Shown piece by piece: positions 1 to 6,565 of a stretch of 8,077 nucleotides of DNA (its first letter is position 1; each line of letters opens with the position of its first letter). The stretch comes from an uncultured Asticcacaulis sp. (GTDB lineage Bacteria; Pseudomonadota; Alphaproteobacteria; Caulobacterales; Caulobacteraceae). The position numbers and the translations under genes were made by a program. The notes beneath the pieces were generated by a model that ran no database searches, was not told where the DNA came from, and was given only the letters and a program-made list of their open reading frames with translations. Location: assembly GCA_946480125.1 (NCBI GenBank), contig CAMLIY010000143.1, positions 1 through 8,077 of the forward strand, given 5' to 3'.

Positions 1-402
1 ATCGACGCCATGCGGGTCATGGGGATCGATCCTTATGAAGCCCTGGTCGTGCCGCGTGTTGTGGCACTGGTCATCATGACGCCATTGATCACCTTTATCG
101 GTATGCTGGCCGGTATGCTGGGCGGCGCGCTGGCGATCTGGGGTGCGCTTGGACTAGGGCCGGCCTTCTTCGTCCAGCGGCTTTATGATTATGTTCCCAC
201 GGTTAATCTGTTCGTCGGCATGATCCGTACGCCGGTTTTCGCCATAACGATCGCGGTTGTTGGCTGTCGTCTTGGCATGACGGTCAAGGATGATGTGATC
301 AGTCTGGGTCGTCAGGTCACGACCGCTGTGGTGCAGTCGATCTTCCTGATCTTCATGATAGATGCTGTCTTCGCCATTCTCTTTAACGGATTTGTATTCT
401 GA
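1..402 (+). CDS. mlaE: MlaE-family lipid ABC transporter permease (3' part only)
   Basis: Inner-membrane permease of an MCE-type (Mla-like) lipid ABC transporter, which forms the membrane channel beneath the MlaD-like ring. The frame is open from base 1, so the true start lies outside; 133 C-terminal residues remain of a protein usually about 250-380 residues long. The family hallmark is at the left edge: IDAMRVMGIDPYEALVVPR at residues 1-19, the cytoplasmic coupling segment typical of MlaE/YrbE permeases. Hydrophobic segments follow at about residues 20-52, 66-90 and 107-130. The family's C-terminal TTAVVQS..L/I..DA.FA pattern is at about 107-125. The stop codon overlaps the ATPase start by one base (TGATG, 400-404), so the two are translationally coupled. 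Many relatives carry an N-terminal STAS domain, which cannot be judged here. The family is certain; orthology to E. coli mlaE is inferred. Confidence 0.93.
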   Translation: MDAMRVMGIDPYEALVVPRVVALVIMTPLITFIGMLAGMLGGALAIWGALGLGPAFFVQRLYDYVPTVNLFVGMIRTPVFAITIAVVGCRLGMTVKDDVISLGRQVTTAVVQSIFLIFMIDAVFAILFNGFVF

Positions 403-1190
403 TGAAGAGAAAAGTCCTTGCCCCGCTGAATGATGAAAACGCTGATCCGATCGTGATTACCGGGCTGAACAACAGCTTTGGCAGTAATGTCATACATGAA
501 AATCTCGACCTGACCGTCAAGCGCGGCGAGATATTGGGTATTGTCGGTGGCTCCGGCTCTGGCAAGACGGTGCTGTTAAATTCGATCCTTGGCCTGCAAA
601 AGCCGACTTCGGGCGATATCCATATTTTTGGTCACCGCCTTTACGAAGGTGATGAGAATACGACCCGCCAGATACAGGCCAAAACAGGTGTGCTTTTTCA
701 GAGCGGCGCCCTATTCTCCACTTTGACCGTGGCGGAAAACATCATGGCGCCGATGATGGAATTCACCCGTCTCAGCCGCCGCGAAGCGCGCGCCGTGGCC
801 TTGCTGAAAATGTCGATGGCCGGCCTGCCGCTGACCGCCGCCGATCTGGCGCCGTCAGAACTGTCCGGCGGCATGATCAAGCGTACGGCCCTGGCGCGGG
901 CTTTGGCGCTCGACGCGCAACTGCTTTTCCTCGATGAGCCGACGGCCGGTCTTGATCCCATTGGTGCGGCCGCTTTCGATACGCTTATAGGGGAACTGGC
1001 GGGTAGCCTCGATCTCACAGTCTTTATGATTACGCATGATCTTGATAGTCTCTATGCCATTTGTGACGAAATCGCCGTGCTGGCCGATCGTCATGTGGTG
1101 GAAAAGGGGCCTGTCTCGCAACTGGAAAAATCGACCCATCCGTGGATACACGAATACTTCCACGGTCCGCGTGGGCGGGTGAAGGATTAG
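402..1190 (+). CDS. mlaF: MlaF-family lipid ABC transporter ATP-binding protein
   Basis: Cytoplasmic ATPase that powers the MlaE-type permease in lipid transport across the periplasm. The 262 residues carry a complete ABC nucleotide-binding domain: Walker A GGSGSGKT at 49-56, Q-loop glutamine at 100, signature LSGGM at 154-158, Walker B LLFLDE at 174-179 with catalytic Glu179, D-loop AGLD at 182-185 and switch His212. The signature reads LSGGM rather than LSGGQ, as is usual in the MlaF/Mkl branch, which supports lipid rather than generic transport. The length fits the family (about 260-270). The start was chosen at the ATG overlapping the permease stop by one base; the ribosome-binding site is weak, consistent with coupling. 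The next gene begins 9 bases after the stop. The exact lipid and the direction of transport cannot be read from the sequence. Confidence 0.95.
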   Translation: MKRKVLAPLNDENADPIVITGLNNSFGSNVIHENLDLTVKRGEILGIVGGSGSGKTVLLNSILGLQKPTSGDIHIFGHRLYEGDENTTRQIQAKTGVLFQSGALFSTLTVAENIMAPMMEFTRLSRREARAVALLKMSMAGLPLTAADLAPSELSGGMIKRTALARALALDAQLLFLDEPTAGLDPIGAAAFDTLIGELAGSLDLTVFMITHDLDSLYAICDEIAVLADRHVVEKGPVSQLEKSTHPWIHEYFHGPRGRVKD

Positions 1191-1199
1191 GAATAGGAT

Positions 1200-2135
1200 A
1201 TGGAACGTCAAGCGCATTACGCACTGGTCGGCCTTGCTACATTTGCCCTCGCACTTGTGCTGCTCGTCTTTGCCTTCTGGTTCATCCAGTTTGATTTTAA
1301 CAAGAATTTCGGCACCTATGAGGTCGAGTTCAACACGCCGGTCGATGGTCTGACCAAGGGCGCGGAAGTCCATTTCAACGGCATCAAGGTGGGCGAAGTG
1401 ACCGGCTTGCGGCTTGGCAATGCCAATACCCATCAGGTTATCGCCACGGTGCAGCTTGATGAAGGCACGCCGGTGCGCGTCGATTCCGTCGCCTCGCTGG
1501 AACCGCAGGGCATTACCGGCCTGTTCTATATGCAAATTTCGCCAGGCTCTGCCAATGCGCCGCTGCTGAAACACAAGCCGGGCGCACCGCCGCCGCTGAT
1601 ACACAGTCAGGAAAGTGCGCTCAGCAAGCTGTTATCGGGTTCCGGTTCGGTAATCGAGAATACCTACGAGAGCCTGAACCGCGTCAATCGGCTGTTGTCG
1701 GATCAGAACATCAAAACCTTTTCGGACAGCCTGAACAATCTGGAAGCCATCACGGCCGAGTTGAAAGGTCGCGAACAGATGATCGATGACGCCCATGCCG
1801 CCATTGTCAGCGCGGGCGAAGCGGCGGACGCGGTGACGCGCCTGGCCAATTCGACCAATGGCGTCGCCTCGGAAAAACTGCCGCAAACGCTCGATCAGAT
1901 AAACGCCGCCACCAAGAAGCTGGCGGATGCCGCCGAGCATGTGGAATCTCTGGCTGACGCCATGAAGGCACCAGCGGATCAACTGAATTCAACCACCCTG
2001 CCGGAATTGCAGGAAAGCCTGCGTAACCTCAATGACGCGTCGGAATCGGTCAAGGACCTGGTCGATTCGGTGCAGGCCAGCCCGCAGGGCCTGATCAACA
2101 AGCCCGTCGCCAAGGAAAGAAAGGTAAGCCAATGA
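1200..2135 (+). CDS. mlaD: MlaD/MCE-domain lipid-binding protein
   Basis: Substrate-binding component of the lipid transporter: anchored in the inner membrane, with an MCE domain in the periplasm that in known relatives forms a hexameric ring on the permease. The 311 residues show one N-terminal membrane helix (about 8-29) without a signal cleavage site. An MCE domain follows at about 38-117, including VDGLTKGAEVHFNGIKVGEV at 48-67 and the conserved Gly-Leu-Phe-Tyr strand near 107-110. A long, Ala/Leu/Asn-rich helical region (about 140-295) is probably coiled coil, and a short SPQGLI motif near the C-terminus is shared by many MCE proteins. It is much longer than E. coli MlaD (about 180), closer to the MCE proteins of operons that carry an auxiliary lipoprotein. 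The start ATG follows a purine-rich GGAATAGGAT. The stop overlaps the lipoprotein start (ATGA, 2132-2135). Confidence 0.93.
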   Translation: MERQAHYALVGLATFALALVLLVFAFWFIQFDFNKNFGTYEVEFNTPVDGLTKGAEVHFNGIKVGEVTGLRLGNANTHQVIATVQLDEGTPVRVDSVASLEPQGITGLFYMQISPGSANAPLLKHKPGAPPPLIHSQESALSKLLSGSGSVIENTYESLNRVNRLLSDQNIKTFSDSLNNLEAITAELKGREQMIDDAHAAIVSAGEAADAVTRLANSTNGVASEKLPQTLDQINAATKKLADAAEHVESLADAMKAPADQLNSTTLPELQESLRNLNDASESVKDLVDSVQASPQGLINKPVAKERKVSQ

Positions 2136-2839
2136 GAGCGCTGATAAAAACCCTGACGGCGGTTACTACATTGGGAGTGGCGCTTGCCCTGACGGGCTGC
2201 GTGACCTTGCTGCCAAAGACGAAACCTGCACAGCTTTACCGTTTTGGCTATACGCCTGACCTGGTGGAAAAGAAATCTGAAGGCTCCGCCGCGACGAGTG
2301 CCGTGGGGCAGATGCCAACAGGGATTGTTTTCGGCACGGTGACTTTTCCTCAGGACAGTGCCGGCGACCGTATCGTTACGGTGGAAGGCAGCGAAGTGGC
2401 CTATGTAGCGGAGGCGCGCTGGACCTCGGCGGCCTCTGGCCTGTTCAAGGACGCGATCTCGACGGGCTTTGCCCGTGGCGGCCAGACGGTGACGCTTGAG
2501 CCACGCGGGCCGACGGCGGCCAATTTCCGCCTCGATATCAGCGTACGCAAGTTCGAGACCGACTATACGCGCAATCGGCCCACGGTTTCGGTGGCGCTCG
2601 ATGCCCGTTTGATCCGTTTGTCGGACCGCATGGTCGTTGGCCAGAAATTCATCCGCGCAGATGTGCCCGTGCGCAAGAGCGATATGTCGTTGATGGCCGA
2701 TGGCTATAATGAGGCGACGACCCAGGTGGTGAGCGGCCTGATTGCTTTCAGCGAGGAAGCCTTGGCGGCGTTCCCGCAGCCGACCCCGCCGATGGGCATG
2801 GTCAAGCCGTCAGCGGCCCTGAAAGTCGAAGGACTATAA
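2132..2839 (+). CDS. ABC-type transport auxiliary lipoprotein (PqiC-like)
   Basis: Predicted lipoprotein partner of the MCE transporter. In PqiABC-type systems such a protein sits in the outer membrane and receives or hands over lipid. The 235 residues start with a basic n-region and hydrophobic core and then a lipobox LTGC at 20-23, so Cys23 should be acylated. Residue +2 is Val, not Asp, which does not suggest inner-membrane retention. The mature part matches the ABC_trans_aux/PqiC pattern: YRFGY near 36-40, DRIV...SEVAYVAEARWTSA at about 79-100 followed by LF, and RLDISVRKFETDY at 133-145. The C-terminal 20 residues are rich in proline. The start is supported by AAGG seven bases before the ATG (2121-2124) and by the ATGA overlap with the upstream gene. 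It is the last gene of the operon; its stop codon lies inside the terminator hairpin. Confidence 0.88.
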   Translation: MRALIKTLTAVTTLGVALALTGCVTLLPKTKPAQLYRFGYTPDLVEKKSEGSAATSAVGQMPTGIVFGTVTFPQDSAGDRIVTVEGSEVAYVAEARWTSAASGLFKDAISTGFARGGQTVTLEPRGPTAANFRLDISVRKFETDYTRNRPTVSVALDARLIRLSDRMVVGQKFIRADVPVRKSDMSLMADGYNEATTQVVSGLIAFSEEALAAFPQPTPPMGMVKPSAALKVEGL

Positions 2840-2875
2840 GAAAAGCCCCGAAGATAACTTCGGGGCTTTTCTTAT
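2836..2875. terminator. Bidirectional intrinsic terminator between convergent genes
   Basis: Perfect 18-bp inverted repeat: left arm 2836-2853, loop ATAA 2854-2857, right arm 2858-2875. The core is GCCCCGAAG paired with CTTCGGGGC, flanked by A-rich sequence on one side and TTTTCTT on the other. Read on either strand it gives a GC-rich stem followed by a U-rich tail, so it should stop the plus-strand lipid-transport operon and the minus-strand CoA-transferase operon alike. The TAA of the lipoprotein (2837-2839) and the TAA of scoB (2872-2874, minus) both lie within the arms. Confidence 0.93.
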
Positions 2876-3513
2876 ACGGCCACTTCGTAGGCGGCTTCGG
2901 TCTTTTCAGCGATCTCTTCCAGCGTGACGTCCGGCGCCAGTTCGATCAGGCGAAGGCCCGACCCATCCGGCTTGACCTCAAAAACGCCGAGATTGGTAAT
3001 GATCAGGTTGACCACACGTGTGCCGGTCAGCGGCAGGGTGCAGGCTTTCAAGACCTTGGAGTCGCCGTGCTTATTAGCGTGATCCATGACGACGACGACG
3101 CGCTTGACGCCAGCCACCAGATCCATGGCGCCGCCCATGCCCTTGACCAGCTTGCCGGGGATCATCCAGTTGGCGATGTCGCCGTTTTCGGCCACTTCCA
3201 TGGCGCCCAGGATCGTCAGATTGATATGGCCGCCACGGATCATGGCGAAGCTGTCTGACGAGGAAAAAAAGGACGTTTCGGGCAGTTCGGTGATGGTCTG
3301 CTTGCCGGCATTGATCAGGTCGGCATCGATTTCATCCTCGGTCGGGAAGGGGCCCATGCCGAGCATGCCGTTTTCTGATTGAAGGGTGACGGTCATGCCT
3401 TCGGGGATATGGTTGGCCACCAGGGTCGGGATGCCGATGCCGAGATTGACATAGAAACCGTCTTTCAGCTCTTTCGCCGCGCGGGCGGCGAGATCATCGC
3501 GTGTCCAGGGCAT
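2872..3513 (-). CDS. scoB: 3-oxoacid CoA-transferase subunit B
   Basis: Beta subunit of a heteromeric succinyl-CoA:3-oxoacid (or acetate/acetoacetyl) CoA-transferase. This cytoplasmic enzyme moves CoA between a donor acyl-CoA and acetoacetate in ketone-body, acetoacetate or polyhydroxybutyrate breakdown. The 213 residues match the usual subunit-B length. The family active-site motif LQSENGMLG is at 44-52, with Glu47 as the catalytic residue that forms the glutamyl-CoA thioester. Other family segments are NLGIGIPTLV at 23-32, MIRGGHINLTILGAMEV near 90-106 and GKLVKGMGGAMDLV near 123-136. Its ATG directly follows the scoA stop (TAA-ATG, no spacer) behind a strong GAGGAGG site inside scoA, so equimolar coupled translation is expected. 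The 3' end runs into the shared terminator. The precise acid substrate cannot be told from sequence. Confidence 0.95.
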   Translation of the reverse strand: MPWTRDDLAARAAKELKDGFYVNLGIGIPTLVANHIPEGMTVTLQSENGMLGMGPFPTEDEIDADLINAGKQTITELPETSFFSSSDSFAMIRGGHINLTILGAMEVAENGDIANWMIPGKLVKGMGGAMDLVAGVKRVVVVMDHANKHGDSKVLKACTLPLTGTRVVNLIITNLGVFEVKPDGSGLRLIELAPDVTLEEIAEKTEAAYEVAV

Positions 3514-4227
3514 TTATGCCTCCTCTTTGGCGCGTATGGTGCGTTGTTCAATGCGCTTTTCAAACGTGCCCTGCACAATGCGATCAACATAGATGCCGGG
3601 GGTGTGGATGCCATCCGGATCGAGCGACCCGACCGGCACGATTTCCTCGACCTCGGCGATGCAGACCTTGCCGGCCGTCGCCATCATCGGATTGAAGTTG
3701 CGCGCTGTCTTGCGGAACACCAGATTGCCGCGGGCATCGCCCTTCCACGCCTTGATGATGGACAGATCGGCTACCAGGCCGGTTTCCAGCACGTAATCGC
3801 GATCGCCGAAGCGCTTGATTTCCTTGCCTTCGGCGACGATGGTGCCGACGCCGGTGGCGGTATAGAAGCCGGGGATGCCCGCCCCGCCGGCGCGGATACG
3901 TTCGGCAAGGGTGCCCTGCGGATTGAATTCCAGTTCCAGTTCGCCGGCAAGATACTGCCGCTCGAACTCCTTATTTTCGCCGACGTATGACGAGATCATC
4001 TTCTTGATCTGGCGGGTTTCGAGCAACTGGCCGAGGCCGAAGCCATCGACGCCGGCATTGTTGGAGATGACGGTGATCCCTTTGACACCGGAATCGCGCA
4101 GGGCGGCGATCAGGTTTTCAGGAATGCCGCACAGGCCGAAGCCGCCGGACATGACGGTCATGCCATCGAAGGCCAGGCCTTCGAGCGCGGTTTTGGCATC
4201 GGGAAAGACTTTAGGGGAACTGGTCAT
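3514..4227 (-). CDS. scoA: 3-oxoacid CoA-transferase subunit A
   Basis: Alpha subunit pairing with the following scoB to form the CoA-transferase. The 237 residues match the family (about 220-240). The N-terminal signature MSGGFGLCGIPE at 26-37 is the glycine-rich CoA-transferase family 1 motif. SNNAGVDGFGLG at 55-66, QGTLAERIRAGGAGIPGFYT at 104-123 and the C-terminal IHTPGIYVDRIV at 207-218 are typical of SCOT/AtoD-type A subunits. The start ATG lies five bases after GAGGA (4232-4236). The 84-base spacer to the upstream reductase gene contains no clear terminator or promoter, so read-through from that gene or a weak own promoter are both possible. No thiolase or hydroxybutyrate dehydrogenase gene is present in the window to fix the pathway. 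Confidence 0.95.
   Translation of the reverse strand: MTSSPKVFPDAKTALEGLAFDGMTVMSGGFGLCGIPENLIAALRDSGVKGITVISNNAGVDGFGLGQLLETRQIKKMISSYVGENKEFERQYLAGELELEFNPQGTLAERIRAGGAGIPGFYTATGVGTIVAEGKEIKRFGDRDYVLETGLVADLSIIKAWKGDARGNLVFRKTARNFNPMMATAGKVCIAEVEEIVPVGSLDPDGIHTPGIYVDRIVQGTFEKRIEQRTIRAKEEA
3519..3525 (-). promoter_or_regulatory. Strong ribosome-binding site of scoB inside scoA
   Basis: GAGGAGG on the minus strand, five bases before the scoB ATG and wholly inside the last codons of scoA. It fixes the scoB start at 3513 and explains how the second subunit is translated without any intergenic space. Confidence 0.85.
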
Positions 4228-4250
4228 TGAGTCCTCATGGGAGGTTTCAT
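4224..4250 (-). other. Possible leader mini-ORF overlapping the scoA start
   Basis: On the minus strand an ATG at 4248-4250 opens the frame MKPPMRTQ. Its TGA (4224-4226) overlaps the scoA ATG as ATGA, the arrangement seen in translationally coupled genes. It also contains the GAGGA site used by scoA. An AGGG lies three bases before its ATG, which is closer than ideal. It may be chance in a short spacer, and there is no evidence that it is translated. Confidence 0.2.
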
Positions 4251-4311
4251 TTGCCCTGACCTAAGCGCAAATGGCAGCGGTTGTCACTTCAAATTGTGCG
4301 CCGCCAGATGG

Positions 4312-5535
4312 TTACTTTTGTAAGTAGGGCTTTAGGGGAACGTCAGGATCGGCGATGGCATCATCCAGGATAATGCCTTTGGCGATGAGCAGTTTGGCGG
4401 CCATGAAATCGGCGGGTTTGCTGACGCATTCGGCAGTCATCAGGCGGCCTTCATCGTCGAGATGGAAAACGCTGAAAGCGCCGCTGGCCGGATCGCCACG
4501 AACGATAGCGCGGCAATCGGGACGCAAAAGGCCGGCGATTTGGAGCTTGAATTCATACTGATCCGACCAGAACCACGGCGTTTCCACGACCGGCGGCTTG
4601 TAACCGGTGATGGCGGCGGCCGCTTGTTTGGCCTGTTCGAGCGCATTGGGCACGCTTTCCAGACGAAAACGGCCGTCATAGATGGGCAAGGTGCGCGAGG
4701 TGACATCACCGATGGCAAAGATATCGGCATCGCTGGTGCGCGCCTGTTCATCAACGATAATGCCGTTCCCACATTCCAGGCCCGCGGCCTGAGCCAGATC
4801 ATCATTGGCCAGCGCGCCAATGCCGACCAGCAGCAGGTCGAACTCATGGGTACGGCCATCGGCGAGGTGGACGACCTTCTTGTCGCCATCGCCCAGCGAC
4901 AGTTGGGTAATGGCGGCTTCGGTGAAGATGCCGACACCGCGGCCCATATGCATTTCGGTGAAAAAGTTCGACAGGGCCTGCGACGCGACGCGTGCCAGAA
5001 TACGGCTTTCGCGTTCGAAAACGGTGACCTCGCAGCCGAGATAGCGGGCGGAGGCGGCGACTTCGAGCCCGACATAGCCGGCGCCGATCAGGCCGATGCG
5101 ATGACCGGGTTGCAGGGCGTTTTTGAGGGCTTCGGCGTCATCGAGCGTGCGCAGCAGGTGGTGCGGCACGCGATCGGCGCCCGGCACCGGGAAGGGACGT
5201 GCCTTGGAGCCCGTGGCGATGATCAGATGGTCGTAGGGAAGGGTGATGCCACCCAGCAGGGTCACGGTCTTGGCGGCGCGATCAATCGCCACAGCCTGCG
5301 TGTTGACACGGGCATCGATGTTCTGGTCGGCATAGAAGGTGTCGCCGCGCAGATAGAGGTCATCAAGCGACGCCTCACCTTTGAGCCAGGCCTTGGAAAG
5401 CGGCGGGCGCTGATAGGGCAGGTAAGGCTCGGCGCCGATCAGGGTGATGCGACCGGTATAGCCATATTGGCGCAAAAAACCTGCGGCAGATCCTCCCGCG
5501 TGGCCGGCGCCTATGATGACAACGCTTTGGGACAT
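4312..5535 (-). CDS. FAD-dependent ferredoxin/rubredoxin reductase-type oxidoreductase
   Basis: Soluble NAD(P)H-dependent flavoprotein of the class that passes electrons to a small ferredoxin or rubredoxin (putidaredoxin-reductase-like, also similar to the reductase of dioxygenase systems). The 407 residues match the family length (about 400-410). Visible are the FAD-binding GAGHAG at 9-14 at the end of the first beta strand, YLPYQRPPLSKAWL at 38-51 (family-typical), ATG at 107-109, the NAD(P)-binding GAGYVG at 151-156, the second FAD motif DIFAIGDV at 271-278, and a C-terminal reductase domain opening with WFWSDQY at 321-327. The start is set by the FAD motif nine residues in; a weak GAGAG lies about six bases upstream. 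A 91-base spacer that can fold separates it from folD. No ferredoxin, rubredoxin, P450 or Rieske oxygenase gene is adjacent, so the electron acceptor is unknown. Confidence 0.92.
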   Translation of the reverse strand: MSQSVVIIGAGHAGGSAAGFLRQYGYTGRITLIGAEPYLPYQRPPLSKAWLKGEASLDDLYLRGDTFYADQNIDARVNTQAVAIDRAAKTVTLLGGITLPYDHLIIATGSKARPFPVPGADRVPHHLLRTLDDAEALKNALQPGHRIGLIGAGYVGLEVAASARYLGCEVTVFERESRILARVASQALSNFFTEMHMGRGVGIFTEAAITQLSLGDGDKKVVHLADGRTHEFDLLLVGIGALANDDLAQAAGLECGNGIIVDEQARTSDADIFAIGDVTSRTLPIYDGRFRLESVPNALEQAKQAAAAITGYKPPVVETPWFWSDQYEFKLQIAGLLRPDCRAIVRGDPASGAFSVFHLDDEGRLMTAECVSKPADFMAAKLLIAKGIILDDAIADPDVPLKPYLQK

Positions 5536-5562
5536 ATATTTCTCTCAGTTGAAAGTAAGCCC

Positions 5563-5614
5563 CCCACCACCGCATCTTACAGCTTCGCTGCGCGCCCGAA
5601 GGCGTGGCGGCGGG
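5563..5614 (-). other. Candidate branched RNA structure in the folD-reductase spacer
   Basis: On the minus-strand transcript CCCGCCGCC (5606-5614) can pair with GGUGGUGGG (5563-5571) over nine pairs, two of them G-U. Inside lie a C(UUCG)G-capped hairpin, CGCC/GGCG (5593-5604), and a second small hairpin, CAGC-GAA-GCUG (5580-5590), giving a three-way junction. The outer stem works only on the minus strand, because the two G-U pairs become A-C mismatches on the other strand. No U-tract follows, so it is not a classic intrinsic terminator. It could be a leader or an mRNA-processing element, or simply a GC-rich spacer. It matches no riboswitch I recognise. Confidence 0.3.
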
Positions 5615-5626
5615 TTTCTTTCTTAA

Positions 5627-6550
5627 TTAAACGCCTTCCGGAACCGGCAGGTGATTTTGCAGACAGAAGGCCTTAATCGTGTTGTTGAGCAGGCAGGCGA
5701 TGGTCATGGGGCCGACGCCCTTCGGCACCGGCGTGATGGCCACTGCCCGATCCTTGGCGCCGTCGAAATCGACATCGCCGACCAGTTTACCCTTACCGTC
5801 CACCTCGATGCGATTAATCCCGACATCGATCACATAGGCGCCGTCTTTTACCCAGTCACCGGCGATGAACTTCGGACGGCCGACGGCGGCCACCAGAATA
5901 TCGGCGGCGCGGCAGACCTCAGCCAGGTTCTTGGTCTTCGAGTGTGCGATGGTGACGGTACAGTCCTGATTTAGCAGCAATTGCGCCATCGGCTTGCCGA
6001 CAATGTTGGAGCGGCCGACGATGACGGCGTTCTTGCCCGCCAGCGCATCGCCATGAGCGGCAACGGCATCCTTCAGAAGCATCAGCGAACCGAGCGGCGT
6101 GCAGGGCACTATGCCATCGAGCCCCACGGCCAGCTTGCCGGCATTGATGACGTGGAAGCCATCGACATCCTTGTCCGGGTTGATGGCATCGATCACCTTA
6201 AGGGAAGACATTTGCTTCGGCAGCGGCAGTTGCACCAGTATGCCATTGACGACGGAATCGCGGTTCAGGTCGTCTATCAGGTGAAGCAGTTCATCTTCAG
6301 AGGTGGTGTCGGGCAGACGGACGGTGCGCGATTCCATGCCGATCGCCTGAGTCATCTCGCCCTTGGATTTGACATAGACCTGGCTGGCGGGATCGTCACC
6401 GACAATGACCACGACGAGGCAGGGCGTCAGGCCGTGGGCGTTTTTCAGATTGGTGACATGGACCGCCAGGCGGTCGCGCAGGGATTTGGCGTAGCCGGCG
6501 CCATCAATGATATTGCCGCGCTTGGCGGTGATCTGGTGAAAAGCGGTCAT
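5627..6550 (-). CDS. folD: Bifunctional methylenetetrahydrofolate dehydrogenase / methenyltetrahydrofolate cyclohydrolase
   Basis: Cytoplasmic folate enzyme that interconverts 5,10-methylene-, 5,10-methenyl- and 10-formyl-tetrahydrofolate with NADP, feeding purine and formyl-methionine synthesis. With the ATG at 6550 the protein has 307 residues, slightly longer than the usual 285-300. Catalytic motifs: YVKSK at 59-63 (Tyr59, Lys63), VQLPLP at 106-111 with Gln107, and KDVDGF at 127-132 with Asp130. The nucleotide-binding segment GRSNIVGKP is at 179-187 and the C-terminal [10 protein letters not shown] at 274-283. The last motif has Lys277 where PVPGGVGPMT is more common. A GTG six bases further upstream is in frame but would sit directly against the AGG of the ribosome-binding site, so the ATG is preferred. 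The gene starts 15 bases after the hutG-like stop, so the two are very likely co-transcribed. Confidence 0.96.
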   Translation of the reverse strand: MTAFHQITAKRGNIIDGAGYAKSLRDRLAVHVTNLKNAHGLTPCLVVVIVGDDPASQVYVKSKGEMTQAIGMESRTVRLPDTTSEDELLHLIDDLNRDSVVNGILVQLPLPKQMSSLKVIDAINPDKDVDGFHVINAGKLAVGLDGIVPCTPLGSLMLLKDAVAAHGDALAGKNAVIVGRSNIVGKPMAQLLLNQDCTVTIAHSKTKNLAEVCRAADILVAAVGRPKFIAGDWVKDGAYVIDVGINRIEVDGKGKLVGDVDFDGAKDRAVAITPVPKGVGPMTIACLLNNTIKAFCLQNHLPVPEGV

Positions 6551-6555
6551 GGGCA

Positions 6556-6560
6556 CACCT
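6556..6560 (-). promoter_or_regulatory. Ribosome-binding site deciding the folD start
   Basis: AGGTG on the minus strand lies five bases before the ATG at 6548-6550. It overlaps the alternative in-frame GTG (6554-6556), which therefore cannot use it. This favours the shorter 307-residue FolD. Confidence 0.65.
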
Positions 6561-6565
6561 GTTAA

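Noticed and set aside
855..1604. Minus-strand open frame of 249 codons across the mlaF-mlaD junction
   Set aside because: It lies opposite clear ABC ATPase and MCE motifs, its protein is low in recognisable features, and it crosses a gene boundary of a coherent operon.
3379..3990. Plus-strand open frame of 203 codons opposite scoA and scoB
   Set aside because: Shadow of the CoA-transferase genes, which have catalytic motifs and strong ribosome-binding sites on the minus strand.
4228..4311. Search for a promoter or terminator between the reductase and scoA
   Set aside because: Boxes such as TTGAAG are present but no acceptable -10 lies at proper spacing, and no GC-rich hairpin with a T-tract is seen, so no feature is claimed.
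5375..5575. Minus-strand frame of 66 codons starting in the reductase spacer
   Set aside because: After its first few codons it is an arginine-rich out-of-frame reading of the reductase start, without a convincing ribosome-binding site.
4462..5676. Plus-strand open frame of 404 codons antisense to the FAD reductase
   Set aside because: The opposite strand carries a full set of FAD and NAD motifs. The plus-strand translation shows no recognisable domain and runs through the spacer into folD. Long antisense frames are expected from the codon bias of GC-rich genes.
5981..6565. Plus-strand open frame of 194 codons opposite folD
   Set aside because: It mirrors folD almost exactly and has no domain signal; FolD on the minus strand has all catalytic residues.
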